Below, in pieces: positions 8,673 to 17,951 of a stretch of 64,000 nucleotides of DNA (position 1 is the first letter of the stretch; every line of letters begins with the position of its first letter). The translations under genes were made by a program, and so were the position numbers. The notes under the pieces are model-generated. The model was not told the DNA's origin and ran no database searches. It was given only the letters and a program-made list of their open reading frames with translations. This stretch comes from Saccharopolyspora erythraea NRRL 2338 (GTDB taxonomy: Bacteria > Actinomycetota > Actinomycetes > Mycobacteriales > Pseudonocardiaceae). The DNA lies in contig NC_009142.1 of NCBI RefSeq assembly GCF_000062885.1, positions 7,987,584 to 8,051,583 on the forward strand, read 5' to 3'.

Positions 8673-9053
8673 TCAGGACTTGAAGTCGTGCAGCACCGTC
8701 GCCACGAGAGCGGCGATGCCGTCGGAATCCATGCCGGCCCGGTATGCCTCGGCCAGCCACCGCTCCAGGCCGGCACGCAGCTCGGCCTGCTTGTCGGCGG
8801 GCAGGCCGGTCAGGCCGCGCTCGACGAAGGTGCCCTGGCCGGGGCGGCCCTTCACCAGCCCCTTGTGCTCCAGCTCGCGGTAGGCCTTGAGCACCGTGTT
8901 CGGGTTGATCACCAGCCGCTTGGCGACGTCCTTGACGGTCGGCAGCCGGTCGCCGACGCGCAGCCGCCCCAGCCGCAGCGCGTGCTCGACCTGGTGCACG
9001 AGCTGCCGGTAGGGCGGCACGCCCGAACCGGTGTCGACCCTGAACTCGATCAA
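8673..9053 (-). CDS. GntR family (YtrA subfamily) transcriptional regulator
   Basis: A 126-residue regulator. The winged helix-turn-helix is visible from PPYRQLVHQVEHAL to NPNTVLKAYRELEHKGL, then GRPGQGTFV, with only a short C-terminal helical dimerisation tail as in the YtrA subfamily. Such repressors sit at the head of ABC transporter operons and respond to membrane-active compounds. The start is TTG 9053, with AGGAG about nine bases upstream. A palindrome overlapping its -10 box (9079-9092) points to autorepression of the whole operon. Confidence 0.88.
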   Translation of the reverse strand: MIEFRVDTGSGVPPYRQLVHQVEHALRLGRLRVGDRLPTVKDVAKRLVINPNTVLKAYRELEHKGLVKGRPGQGTFVERGLTGLPADKQAELRAGLERWLAEAYRAGMDSDGIAALVATVLHDFKS

Positions 9054-9078
9054 GCACCTTCTCCTAACGTACTAATTA

Positions 9079-9117
9079 CCTATGACCATAGGATAATCAG
9101 ACTGCGATCTTGGTCAA
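9079..9117 (-). promoter_or_regulatory. Promoter with overlapping palindromic operator for the GntR/ABC operon
   Basis: Reading the minus strand, TTGACC (9112-9117) and TATCCT (9090-9095) are separated by 16 bases. The perfect dyad CCTATG-N2-CATAGG (9079-9092) overlaps the -10 box and the start of transcription. This is the layout of an autoregulated YtrA-type operon, where the repressor blocks polymerase. The local DNA is AT-rich compared with its surroundings. Confidence 0.7.
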
Positions 9118-9151
9118 GCCACAGTCCCGAAATCGGCCTCTGAACAGCGAA

Positions 9152-9180
9152 AACCGCCCCAAGACGGAATTCGGGGCGGT
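9152..9180 (-). terminator. Terminator of the LuxR-family regulator gene
   Basis: A stem of eight GC-rich pairs (ACCGCCCC and GGGGCGGT) with a twelve-base loop. Read on the minus strand it is followed by TTTTC. It lies 70 bases beyond the stop codon of the large LuxR-family gene. Confidence 0.65.
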
Positions 9181-9247
9181 GATTGCGGGGTAGTACGAGT
9201 CAGTCGAGGCGACCGTGCGCGCGGGGTCGAGGCGTTTACTTCGGCCG

Positions 9248-11644
9248 TCAGCCGCCTGGCTCGGTCTCGTCGGCGCTCGCCAGACGGACCGGCACGAGCT
9301 GCGCCACGGCTTCGCGACTGGAGACGCCCCACTTGTTGAGGACGTTCTGCACGTGGGTTTCCACGGTGCGCGGGGAGAGCACCAGCCTGGCCGCGATCTC
9401 GCGGTTGGTGAGGTTGTGCGCGACCAGCCGCGCGACCTCGGTCTCGCGGCGCGTCAACACGACGTCGCCCGGCACGGGCGTCGCCGTCCCCTCCAGGGAC
9501 GCGATGATCCGCAGGACCATCCGCACGATCTCGGCGTGGTCCCGGCGCGGGGAGGCGCCGCCGCGGGACGCCGCGCCGGCCGAGCGCCCCTGCTCGTAGG
9601 CGGTGTCGAAGGCGCGCCGGCCGATCGCGGCGATCACCCGGTCGCAGGCCGCGGTGTGCCGCGCGCTGAACACCCCGAGCCCGAAGAGGTCGGCCCCCAC
9701 CGCGTCCTGCAACGCCCGGGCGGCGCCGAAGACCTGCGCCGCCGCCCGGTTGTGGCCCAGCGACTCCAGCGCCCACGCGCACAGCTCGACGAACCACGGC
9801 GGGCCCCACGCGTCCTCGATGTCGAGCTGGGTGCGCAGCGCGGCACGCAGCCGGGGCAACGCGCGCTCGGGATGGCCCTGGCCGGTCTCGGCGACGGCCA
9901 GCGGCCACACCGCCCAGCTCTGCGCCCACCGCGCGCCGTGCCGGTCCGCGTCGGCGACCAGCTCGCGGCCCGCGGACAGCGCCTCCTGCGGGTCGTCGCG
10001 GTAGCTGGCCAGGAACACCGCGCGGAACAGCGAGATCATGTGGACCGTGCCGCCGGGGGCACCGACGCGGCGTGCCGCGTCGAGGGCGTTGGCCAGCACC
10101 TCGGCCGACTCCGCCGAAGCCGCGGCGAACCCGAGGTAGGTGCCCCGGGCGTACTCCACGGCCGCCGCGGCACCGGGGTCGTCGGTCCGCTCCAGCGCGC
10201 GTTCGGCGTTGGCCAGCACCTCTCGCCCGCTGCGCGCGCCGAGCCCCTGGGAGACCACGATGACCGTGGTGTGCGCCCACGCCACGGCCTCGACCTCGGG
10301 CGGCGCCTCGGCTGGCAGCGCCAGGATCCGCCGGAACCAGTCCACGCCCTCGGGCAGCAGGCCGTCGTAGCACCAGATCCGCAGCGCCCCCAGGTCGCAC
10401 AGCAGCAGCAGGGCGTCGGTCTTGCGGTTTCCGGTCTCGCACCACGACAGCGCGGCCCGCACGTTGGGCATCTCCCGGCCCATGCCCTGCAGCGCCTCGA
10501 TCTCGCGTTCCGAGTACCAGCCGCGGGCGGCGTCGTGGGCCAGCAGGCGGTAGTAGCCGAGGTGGCGATCGGCGATCCGCGACTCCTCACCGGCCGCGCG
10601 GAGCCGGTCGAGTCCGGTCTGCCGCAGCGTTTCCAGCATCTGGTAGCGGCCGTCGCGGCCGAGCGTGAGCACCGAGCGGTCGACCAGTTCCAGCAGCAGT
10701 TCGTCCACCGGGGCGCCGCCGAGGTCGTCACCTCCGACGTGTTCGGCCGCGGCGAGCGTGAAACCGTCGCGGAAGACCGACAGGCGCCGCCAGAGCCGCT
10801 GCTGTTCGGGCGGGCACGACTCGTAGGTCCACCACATCACCGAGCGCAGCGCCGCCAGCGGCGCAGGCACGCTCTTGCCGTCATCGGTCAGCTCGTGCAG
10901 CCAGCGGCGCACCATCGCGGCCAGCGACGGCAGGCTCGCGCCGCGCAACCGGCATGCGACCAGCTCGATCGACAGCGGCAGGCCGTCGAGCAACCGGACG
11001 ATCTCGACGACCAGCGGTCTCGTCGAGGCGTCCAGGACGAAACCCGGTGCGCTGCGGACCGCGTGCACCCGGAACAGCTCCACCGCCTCGGAGGCGTCGG
11101 CCCGATCGGGCGCGGCGTCCGCCGCCGGCACCTCCAGCGGTCCCAGGCGCAGGTCGTACTCGCCGCAGGCGTGCAGGCCCAGGCTCCGCCGCGAGGTGGC
11201 CAGCACCGACAGGCCGGGAGCGGCGCGCAGCAGGTCCGTCAGGGAGCGGCCCACCGGCTCGACGAGTTCCTCGCAGTTGTCCAGCACGAGCAGGACGCGG
11301 CGGTCGCCGAGGTGCTCCACGACGCGTTCGGCGCGCGGGCGCTGGTCGTGGCGGCGCAGGCCCAGGGCCCGGCCGATCGCCTCCATGACGACGTCGTCCC
11401 CGCCGCTCACCCCGGCCAGCTCGACGAGCTTGACCTCGTCGTAGTGGCCCTGGTCGCGCTCCTGGCGCGCCAGCCGGACGGCGAGGCGCGTCTTGCCCGC
11501 ACCGCCGATCCCGGTCAGCACGAGCAGCCGCCCCTCGCCCGCGGCCTCCCTGCCCGAAGCCAGCCACCGGGCGCCCTCGGTCAGCGCCTCCGCACGGCCG
11601 ACGAACCGCGTGACCTCCGCGGGTAGCTCCCCCGCCCTGCTCAC
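9248..11644 (-). CDS. Large ATP-binding LuxR-family transcriptional regulator
   Basis: A 798-residue regulator. The N-terminus (FVGRAEALTEGARWLA, then the P-loop GIGGAGKTRLA at about residue 45 and LLVLDNCEEL) is an AP-ATPase/NB-ARC-like module. The centre is alpha-helical and repeat-like. The last 65 residues (LTRRETEVARLVAHNLTNREIAARL through SPRTVETHVQNVLNKWGV) are a LuxR DNA-binding domain. It resembles the actinobacterial large regulators that activate pathway or efflux genes. The start is GTG 11644, because AAGGAGG lies seven bases before it; a TTG three codons upstream abuts that ribosome site and cannot use it. It is a single-gene transcript. Confidence 0.88.
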   Translation of the reverse strand: MSRAGELPAEVTRFVGRAEALTEGARWLASGREAAGEGRLLVLTGIGGAGKTRLAVRLARQERDQGHYDEVKLVELAGVSGGDDVVMEAIGRALGLRRHDQRPRAERVVEHLGDRRVLLVLDNCEELVEPVGRSLTDLLRAAPGLSVLATSRRSLGLHACGEYDLRLGPLEVPAADAAPDRADASEAVELFRVHAVRSAPGFVLDASTRPLVVEIVRLLDGLPLSIELVACRLRGASLPSLAAMVRRWLHELTDDGKSVPAPLAALRSVMWWTYESCPPEQQRLWRRLSVFRDGFTLAAAEHVGGDDLGGAPVDELLLELVDRSVLTLGRDGRYQMLETLRQTGLDRLRAAGEESRIADRHLGYYRLLAHDAARGWYSEREIEALQGMGREMPNVRAALSWCETGNRKTDALLLLCDLGALRIWCYDGLLPEGVDWFRRILALPAEAPPEVEAVAWAHTTVIVVSQGLGARSGREVLANAERALERTDDPGAAAAVEYARGTYLGFAAASAESAEVLANALDAARRVGAPGGTVHMISLFRAVFLASYRDDPQEALSAGRELVADADRHGARWAQSWAVWPLAVAETGQGHPERALPRLRAALRTQLDIEDAWGPPWFVELCAWALESLGHNRAAAQVFGAARALQDAVGADLFGLGVFSARHTAACDRVIAAIGRRAFDTAYEQGRSAGAASRGGASPRRDHAEIVRMVLRIIASLEGTATPVPGDVVLTRRETEVARLVAHNLTNREIAARLVLSPRTVETHVQNVLNKWGVSSREAVAQLVPVRLASADETEPGG

Positions 11645-11659
11645 ACTGCCCAACCTCCT

Positions 11660-12061
11660 TCGAACGCGGAGGTCAACTCTAGTCAGCGGCCACTACGTAC
11701 TCACTAAACTCCGTGCCCCCCTCAGTAGCGGTTGCGGATGTGGGGCCCGGCCCTCGCGTGCTGAGGTGTCTGCCGGTGTTCACGTGATCACTTCGGGCCG
11801 TCGTGCCCGGACGCGTCCGCGGCGGTCGCCGCGCGCCACAACCACGACGCGGTGGTGTCCTGGTGATCAGCATCGCGATGTTCCAGGCCCACCCGTGCGC
11901 GGGCGGCCGGCGAGCCGCGGCGCACCGCACAACCCGGCAGGCAGCGACGTGGCCCGAGGCCGTGCGCACCGCGTGCCCGGCGTATGGGGGTACGCCGGGC
12001 ACCCACCCCCGATGGGCGGGCGCGCAGTCCCCGGGCCGCGGCTTGCCGGCGCGGAGGTCGT
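11660..12061. other. Intergenic region without recognised gene
   Basis: About 400 bases between the divergent promoter side of the LuxR-family gene and the tandem repeats behind the TetR gene. Open frames here are short and have no ribosome site or recognisable protein. A TAGAGT box (minus strand, near 11678) may be the -10 of the LuxR-family gene. A perfect 12-base-pair hairpin lies at 11973-12002. Confidence 0.5.
11973..12002. other. Perfect 12-bp hairpin in intergenic DNA
   Basis: GTGCCCGGCGTA, a six-base loop, then TACGCCGGGCAC. No T-rich tail follows on either strand and no gene ends directly beside it. It may be a transcription barrier or part of an unannotated small RNA. Confidence 0.4.
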
Positions 12062-12192
12062 TTCGCCGAAGTCCTCCCGCTTCCGCCAGCCGCGGGCGTG
12101 AGCTGCTTCGCCGGAGTCTCCCGCTTCCGCCAGCCGCGGGCGCGGACGGCCCTTCGCCGGAGAATCCTGGTTCCGCCGTCAGCCGCGGGCGC
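12062..12192. repeat. Three tandem copies of a 45-46 bp unit overlapping the 3' end of the TetR gene
   Basis: Copies begin at 12062, 12107 and 12153 and share TTCGCCG(G/A)AG, then TTCCGCC and CAGCCGCGGGCG. The third copy contains the stop codon and last codons of the TetR gene, so the two others look like duplications of the gene's own 3' end placed downstream. The copies have diverged by several bases. Confidence 0.7.
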
Positions 12193-12811
12193 GGCTGTCG
12201 CACATCGCGCGCCACTCGTCCACGTCGGGCGCGGGAGTCGGCAGCGGCCCGGCGCGGTCGTCGCGCAGCCCCTGCAGGACCAGGGTCAGGTAGCGGGCGC
12301 GCAGCTCGGCCCGGCGGTCCTCGCCGATCGGCAGCTTCGGGTTGAGGTGCTTGAACAGCAGCGGGATGTCGGTCCAGTGCACGTCGGCGCGCATCGCGCC
12401 GGACCGCTGCGCCGCCGTGACGATCCGCTCGACGAGCTCGGCCATCCGGTCCTGCAACAGCAGGAACTCGTCGGAGTGGACGTGCAGCTCGTCGACCGGC
12501 GGGAGCACGGTGCCGATCGGCGTCTCCGCGCCCAGGCAGCGGGACATGAAACGGACCAGGGCCGCCCAGGCGTCGGACTCCTCGGACAGCGCGGCCTCCG
12601 CCTCGGCGATGATGCGGCGCAGGGAGGCCATGCGGACCGCCTCGGCGAGCGCCTGCTTGCTCGGATAGCGGCGGTACACGCTGGCCACCCCGACCCCCGC
12701 GCGCTTGGCGACCTCCGACATCGGAGCCGCGAAGCCCTGCTCGCCGAACACCTCGCGAGCAGCGGCGATGACCCGGTCGTCGTACGAGACCGTCTTACCA
12801 GGGGCCGCCAT
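12179..12811 (-). CDS. TetR family transcriptional regulator
   Basis: A 210-residue repressor. The N-terminal helix-turn-helix runs from VIAAAREVFGEQGFAAPMSEVAKRAGV to ASVYRRYPSKQAL. The C-terminal ligand domain is unlike anything I can assign. It is divergent from an MFS transporter gene 200 bases away. Three palindromes of one type lie between them, so it most likely represses itself and the exporter until a substrate binds. A TATCGT box six bases before ATG 12811 suggests a leaderless message, though the intervening Gs could also act as a ribosome site. Confidence 0.88.
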   Translation of the reverse strand: MAAPGKTVSYDDRVIAAAREVFGEQGFAAPMSEVAKRAGVGVASVYRRYPSKQALAEAVRMASLRRIIAEAEAALSEESDAWAALVRFMSRCLGAETPIGTVLPPVDELHVHSDEFLLLQDRMAELVERIVTAAQRSGAMRADVHWTDIPLLFKHLNPKLPIGEDRRAELRARYLTLVLQGLRDDRAGPLPTPAPDVDEWRAMCDSRARG

Positions 12812-12830
12812 CCCCCCACGATACCCCGGA

Positions 12831-12849
12831 GCGGAACCATCCGTTCCGC
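12831..12849. promoter_or_regulatory. TetR-type operator 1 (proximal to the regulator)
   Basis: The dyad GCGGAAC-N5-GTTCCGC lies eight bases upstream of the TATCGT -10 box of the TetR gene, in its -35 region. It shares the GGAA...CGTTCC core with the two other sites in this intergenic region. Confidence 0.65.
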
Positions 12850-12944
12850 AGGTGGACGAACAGGGCGAACCGGACCCGTCGGCAGACGACTTCCTCGCGC
12901 CCGCCGAGCCCGACTGATCACGACGTGAAAGTTTTCCACGCGGA

Positions 12945-12963
12945 GCGGAATACTTCGTTCCGC
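12945..12963. promoter_or_regulatory. TetR-type operator 2
   Basis: The dyad GCGGAA-N7-TTCCGC, whose inner half CGTTCCGC matches that of operator 1 exactly. It sits in the region where the MFS promoter is expected. Confidence 0.6.
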
Positions 12964-12977
12964 CGCGGGCGTTGCTC

Positions 12978-12999
12978 CGGAACGGAATGATCCGTTCCG
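12978..12999. promoter_or_regulatory. TetR-type operator 3 (proximal to the MFS gene)
   Basis: A perfect 9+9 dyad, CGGAACGGA-ATGA-TCCGTTCCG, ending 13 bases before the MFS start codon. It is the best-conserved site of the three and would block transcription or early elongation of the transporter gene. Confidence 0.7.
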
Positions 13000-13012
13000 A
13001 GGGAGACCCGAC

Positions 13013-14239
13013 ATGACCACGCAGGAGCTCGCCCCCACCCCCGGTCGCAGCACCGCCGCGCCGCCGCGGCGGCTGCCCAGATCGCTCTCCTTCTGGCTGG
13101 TGGGCGGCATCCTGTGCGTCTTCCTGATGGCCTCCACCGCGCCGTCCCCGATGTACTCGATCTACCAGCAGCGCTGGGGCTTCACCACGACCGTGCTCAC
13201 CGAGGTGTTCGCGGTGTACGCGGTGGCGATCCTGGTGTCACTGATCATGTTCGGCTCGCTGTCGGACCACGTCGGCCGCAGGCCGGTGCTGCTGGTCTCG
13301 CTGTTGGTGGAGATCGTCTCGGTGATCGTGCTGGCCACGGCGCCCGCGGTGGGCTGGCTCTACCTCGGCCGCATCCTCCAGGGCCTGGCGACGGGCGCGG
13401 CGACCAGCGCGGTCAGCGGCGCCCTGCTGGACTTCCAGCCTCCCGGCACCAACCGCGGACCACTGATCAACGGCGTCTCGGCGAGCCTGGGCATGGCGCT
13501 CGGTTCGCTGATGGCCGGGGCGCTGGTGCAGTACGCGCCCGGCCCCACCACCCTGAGCTACGTGGTGATCCTGATCGGGCTGGCCGCCGCGGTGCCCGCC
13601 GTGCTCGCCATGCCCGAGCGGGTGACCGGCAGCGGGCGCACGTGGCGCGAGCTGCTGCGCCCGCAGCGACCGACGGTTCCCGCCGGACGCGGCCGCGACT
13701 TCGCGCTGCTGGCGACCACGATGCTCGCGGCCTGGACGGTCGGCGGCATGTACATGTCGCTGGGTCCGTCGGTGGCCAAGGGCATGGTCAGCGGGGCGCC
13801 GTACCTGGTGGGCGGGCTCGCGGTGGCGACGCTCGCCGGGGTCGGGGGACTGGCGCAGCTGGTGTTCTCCGGGTGGCCGGGCAGGCGCGCGGTGCTGGTC
13901 GCGACGCCCCTGCTCATCGCGTCGCTGGCGGGGGTGGCGACCTCGGTCGTCGCGAGCAGCCCGGTGCTGTTCTTCGCCGCCTCGATCGTGCTCGGCGTCG
14001 GCTGGGGAATGATGTTCATGGGCGGTTTCCGGCTGCTCACCGCCATGGCCACCCCGGAGCACCGGGCGGGCACCTCGGCGATGATCTACGTCGTGGCCTA
14101 CCTGTCGGCCGGAGTTCCCAGCGTCACCCTGGGATTCCTCACCACCGCCTTCGGCCTGACCGCGGCGACCGTGGTGTTCGCGGCGGCGGCCGGGACTTTC
14201 GCTGCGGTCGCCGGGATCTCCACGCTGGCCCGGCGCTGA
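13013..14239 (+). CDS. MFS transporter
   Basis: A 408-residue protein with about twelve hydrophobic helices. The MFS loop 2-3 signature is seen as FGSLSDHVGRRPVLL, and the second half begins after the central loop rich in Arg and Pro. It is probably a proton-coupled drug or metabolite exporter of the inner membrane. ATG 13013 follows GAGGGAGA. It is divergent from a TetR repressor with three operators between them, the usual arrangement for an inducible efflux pump. A bidirectional terminator follows. Confidence 0.88.
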   Translation: MTTQELAPTPGRSTAAPPRRLPRSLSFWLVGGILCVFLMASTAPSPMYSIYQQRWGFTTTVLTEVFAVYAVAILVSLIMFGSLSDHVGRRPVLLVSLLVEIVSVIVLATAPAVGWLYLGRILQGLATGAATSAVSGALLDFQPPGTNRGPLINGVSASLGMALGSLMAGALVQYAPGPTTLSYVVILIGLAAAVPAVLAMPERVTGSGRTWRELLRPQRPTVPAGRGRDFALLATTMLAAWTVGGMYMSLGPSVAKGMVSGAPYLVGGLAVATLAGVGGLAQLVFSGWPGRRAVLVATPLLIASLAGVATSVVASSPVLFFAASIVLGVGWGMMFMGGFRLLTAMATPEHRAGTSAMIYVVAYLSAGVPSVTLGFLTTAFGLTAATVVFAAAAGTFAAVAGISTLARR

Positions 14240-14300
14240 CACCGCGTGCGAGCCGGTTCACAGGGCGCAGATGGCGAAAAGCCGGTCAGCGCGGTGCGCG

Positions 14301-14332
14301 CAGGGGGCGGTTCCGGACAGAACCGCCCCCTG
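14301..14332. terminator. Bidirectional terminator between the MFS gene and clpB
   Basis: A perfect 13-base-pair stem (CAGGGGGCGGTTC and its complement) with a six-base loop lies between two convergent genes. It can serve both transcripts. Confidence 0.75.
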
Positions 14333-14337
14333 CGTCG

Positions 14338-16920
<2,583 letters not shown>

Positions 16921-16986
16921 TCCTCACCTCGTCGCACTTGCCTGCCACCCGGTACCCCGCCGCCGTCACGAGCCGGCGTTAGGAAA

Positions 16987-17007
16987 GTTGAGCGGCCCGC
17001 ACTCAAG
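16987..17007 (-). promoter_or_regulatory. HAIR element (HspR operator) of clpB
   Basis: GTTGAGC-N7-ACTCAAG matches the known HspR consensus CTTGAGT-N7-ACTCAAG in either orientation with two changes in one arm. On the minus strand it directly follows a TAGACT -10-like box, so bound HspR would block the promoter. The site is 67 bases before the clpB start codon. Confidence 0.85.
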
Positions 17008-17021
17008 TCTAGCGGCAAGAA

Positions 17022-17061
17022 GAGGCGCGTGCAGCCACCCGCCGGTGACCGCACGCGCCTC
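17022..17061 (-). terminator. Hairpin after the YceI-domain gene
   Basis: An 11-base-pair stem (GAGGCGCGTGC and its complement) with an 18-base loop. On the minus strand the tail reads CTTCTT. It lies between the YceI gene stop and the clpB promoter and insulates the two. Confidence 0.55.
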
Positions 17062-17115
17062 GGATGCTCCCGCAACCCCCGGGGAGCCGATGACCAGCCC
17101 TTCCGCCGCACGGCC

Positions 17116-17940
17116 TCAGCCCTGCCGGACCGCCTGGATGTCGATGTCGACGCGCAACGTGGTGCCGATGGCGGCGATGCCCGTGCGCAGCGCCTGGTTG
17201 AAGTTCATCGCGAAGTCCTCCCGGCGCAGCTGCACCGACGCCGAAGCCGAAGCCCGAGTACCGCCCCACGGGTCCGGCCCCACGCCTGCGAAGCGGGTGT
17301 CCAGCCGCACCTGCCTGCTCACCCCGCACAGCATCAGGACGCCGTCGAGGTCCCAGGCGTCGCCGCCGCGGGGGCGCAGCGCGGTCGAGCGGAACGCGAT
17401 CTCCGGGTAGCGCTCGACGTCGAGGAAGTCCGCGCCGCGCAGGTGCTCGTCGCGCTGCTCGTTGGCCGTGTCGATGCTCCTGGCGTCGATCACGACCTCC
17501 ACGACCGACGTCTCGATCGGGTTGCCGACGTGGACGTCACCGGTGAAGTCGGTGAAGCGGCCGTGGATGCTGCTGATCCCCAGATGCCGCGCGCTGGCCC
17601 GGATCGACGAGTGCACCGGGTCGATCCGCCACCGCCCCGGCGCGGGCAGGTCGAACCCACCGGCCTGCCGCAGCTCGACCACTCCGAGCGCCGCCGCCCG
17701 GCCCTCGTGCACCATCGTCGTCCGCGCCACCGGCTCGTAGCCGAGCGCGGTGATGATCGTGGTGTAGGTGCCCGCGGGCAGCCCGGCGGCGACCGCCGAG
17801 CCGTCGTCGTCGCCCAGAACCCTGGCGACCTGCGCGCCCGCCGGGTCGATGACAGTCAGCGCGGCGCCGGGCACCGGCCAGCCGTCGCCGGCGCGCACGG
17901 TGGCGGTCACCGCGCCGTGGCCGTTGTCCATGTTCAGCAT
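17116..17940 (-). CDS. YceI family protein with N-terminal carboxypeptidase-regulatory-like domain
   Basis: A 274-residue protein of two domains. Residues about 8-92 are a transthyretin-like beta sandwich (VPGAALTVIDPAGAQV, then LPAGTYTTIITALGYEP). Residues about 100-272 are a YceI lipocalin-like barrel (WRIDPVHSSIRASARHLGISSIHGRF, then VEVVIDARSIDT and LDGVLMLCGVSRQV). YceI barrels of known structure bind polyisoprenoid lipids. No signal peptide or membrane helix is seen, so it is probably cytoplasmic. The gene follows the MFS exporter gene by 11 bases, and that exporter carries three domains of the same type as its N-terminus. Confidence 0.85.
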   Translation of the reverse strand: MLNMDNGHGAVTATVRAGDGWPVPGAALTVIDPAGAQVARVLGDDDGSAVAAGLPAGTYTTIITALGYEPVARTTMVHEGRAAALGVVELRQAGGFDLPAPGRWRIDPVHSSIRASARHLGISSIHGRFTDFTGDVHVGNPIETSVVEVVIDARSIDTANEQRDEHLRGADFLDVERYPEIAFRSTALRPRGGDAWDLDGVLMLCGVSRQVRLDTRFAGVGPDPWGGTRASASASVQLRREDFAMNFNQALRTGIAAIGTTLRVDIDIQAVRQG

Positions 17941-17951
17941 GCCCTTCCTGC

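Noticed and set aside
12062-12192. Possible CRISPR-like repeats
   Set aside because: Only three copies in direct contact without spacers, and one copy is coding sequence of the TetR gene.
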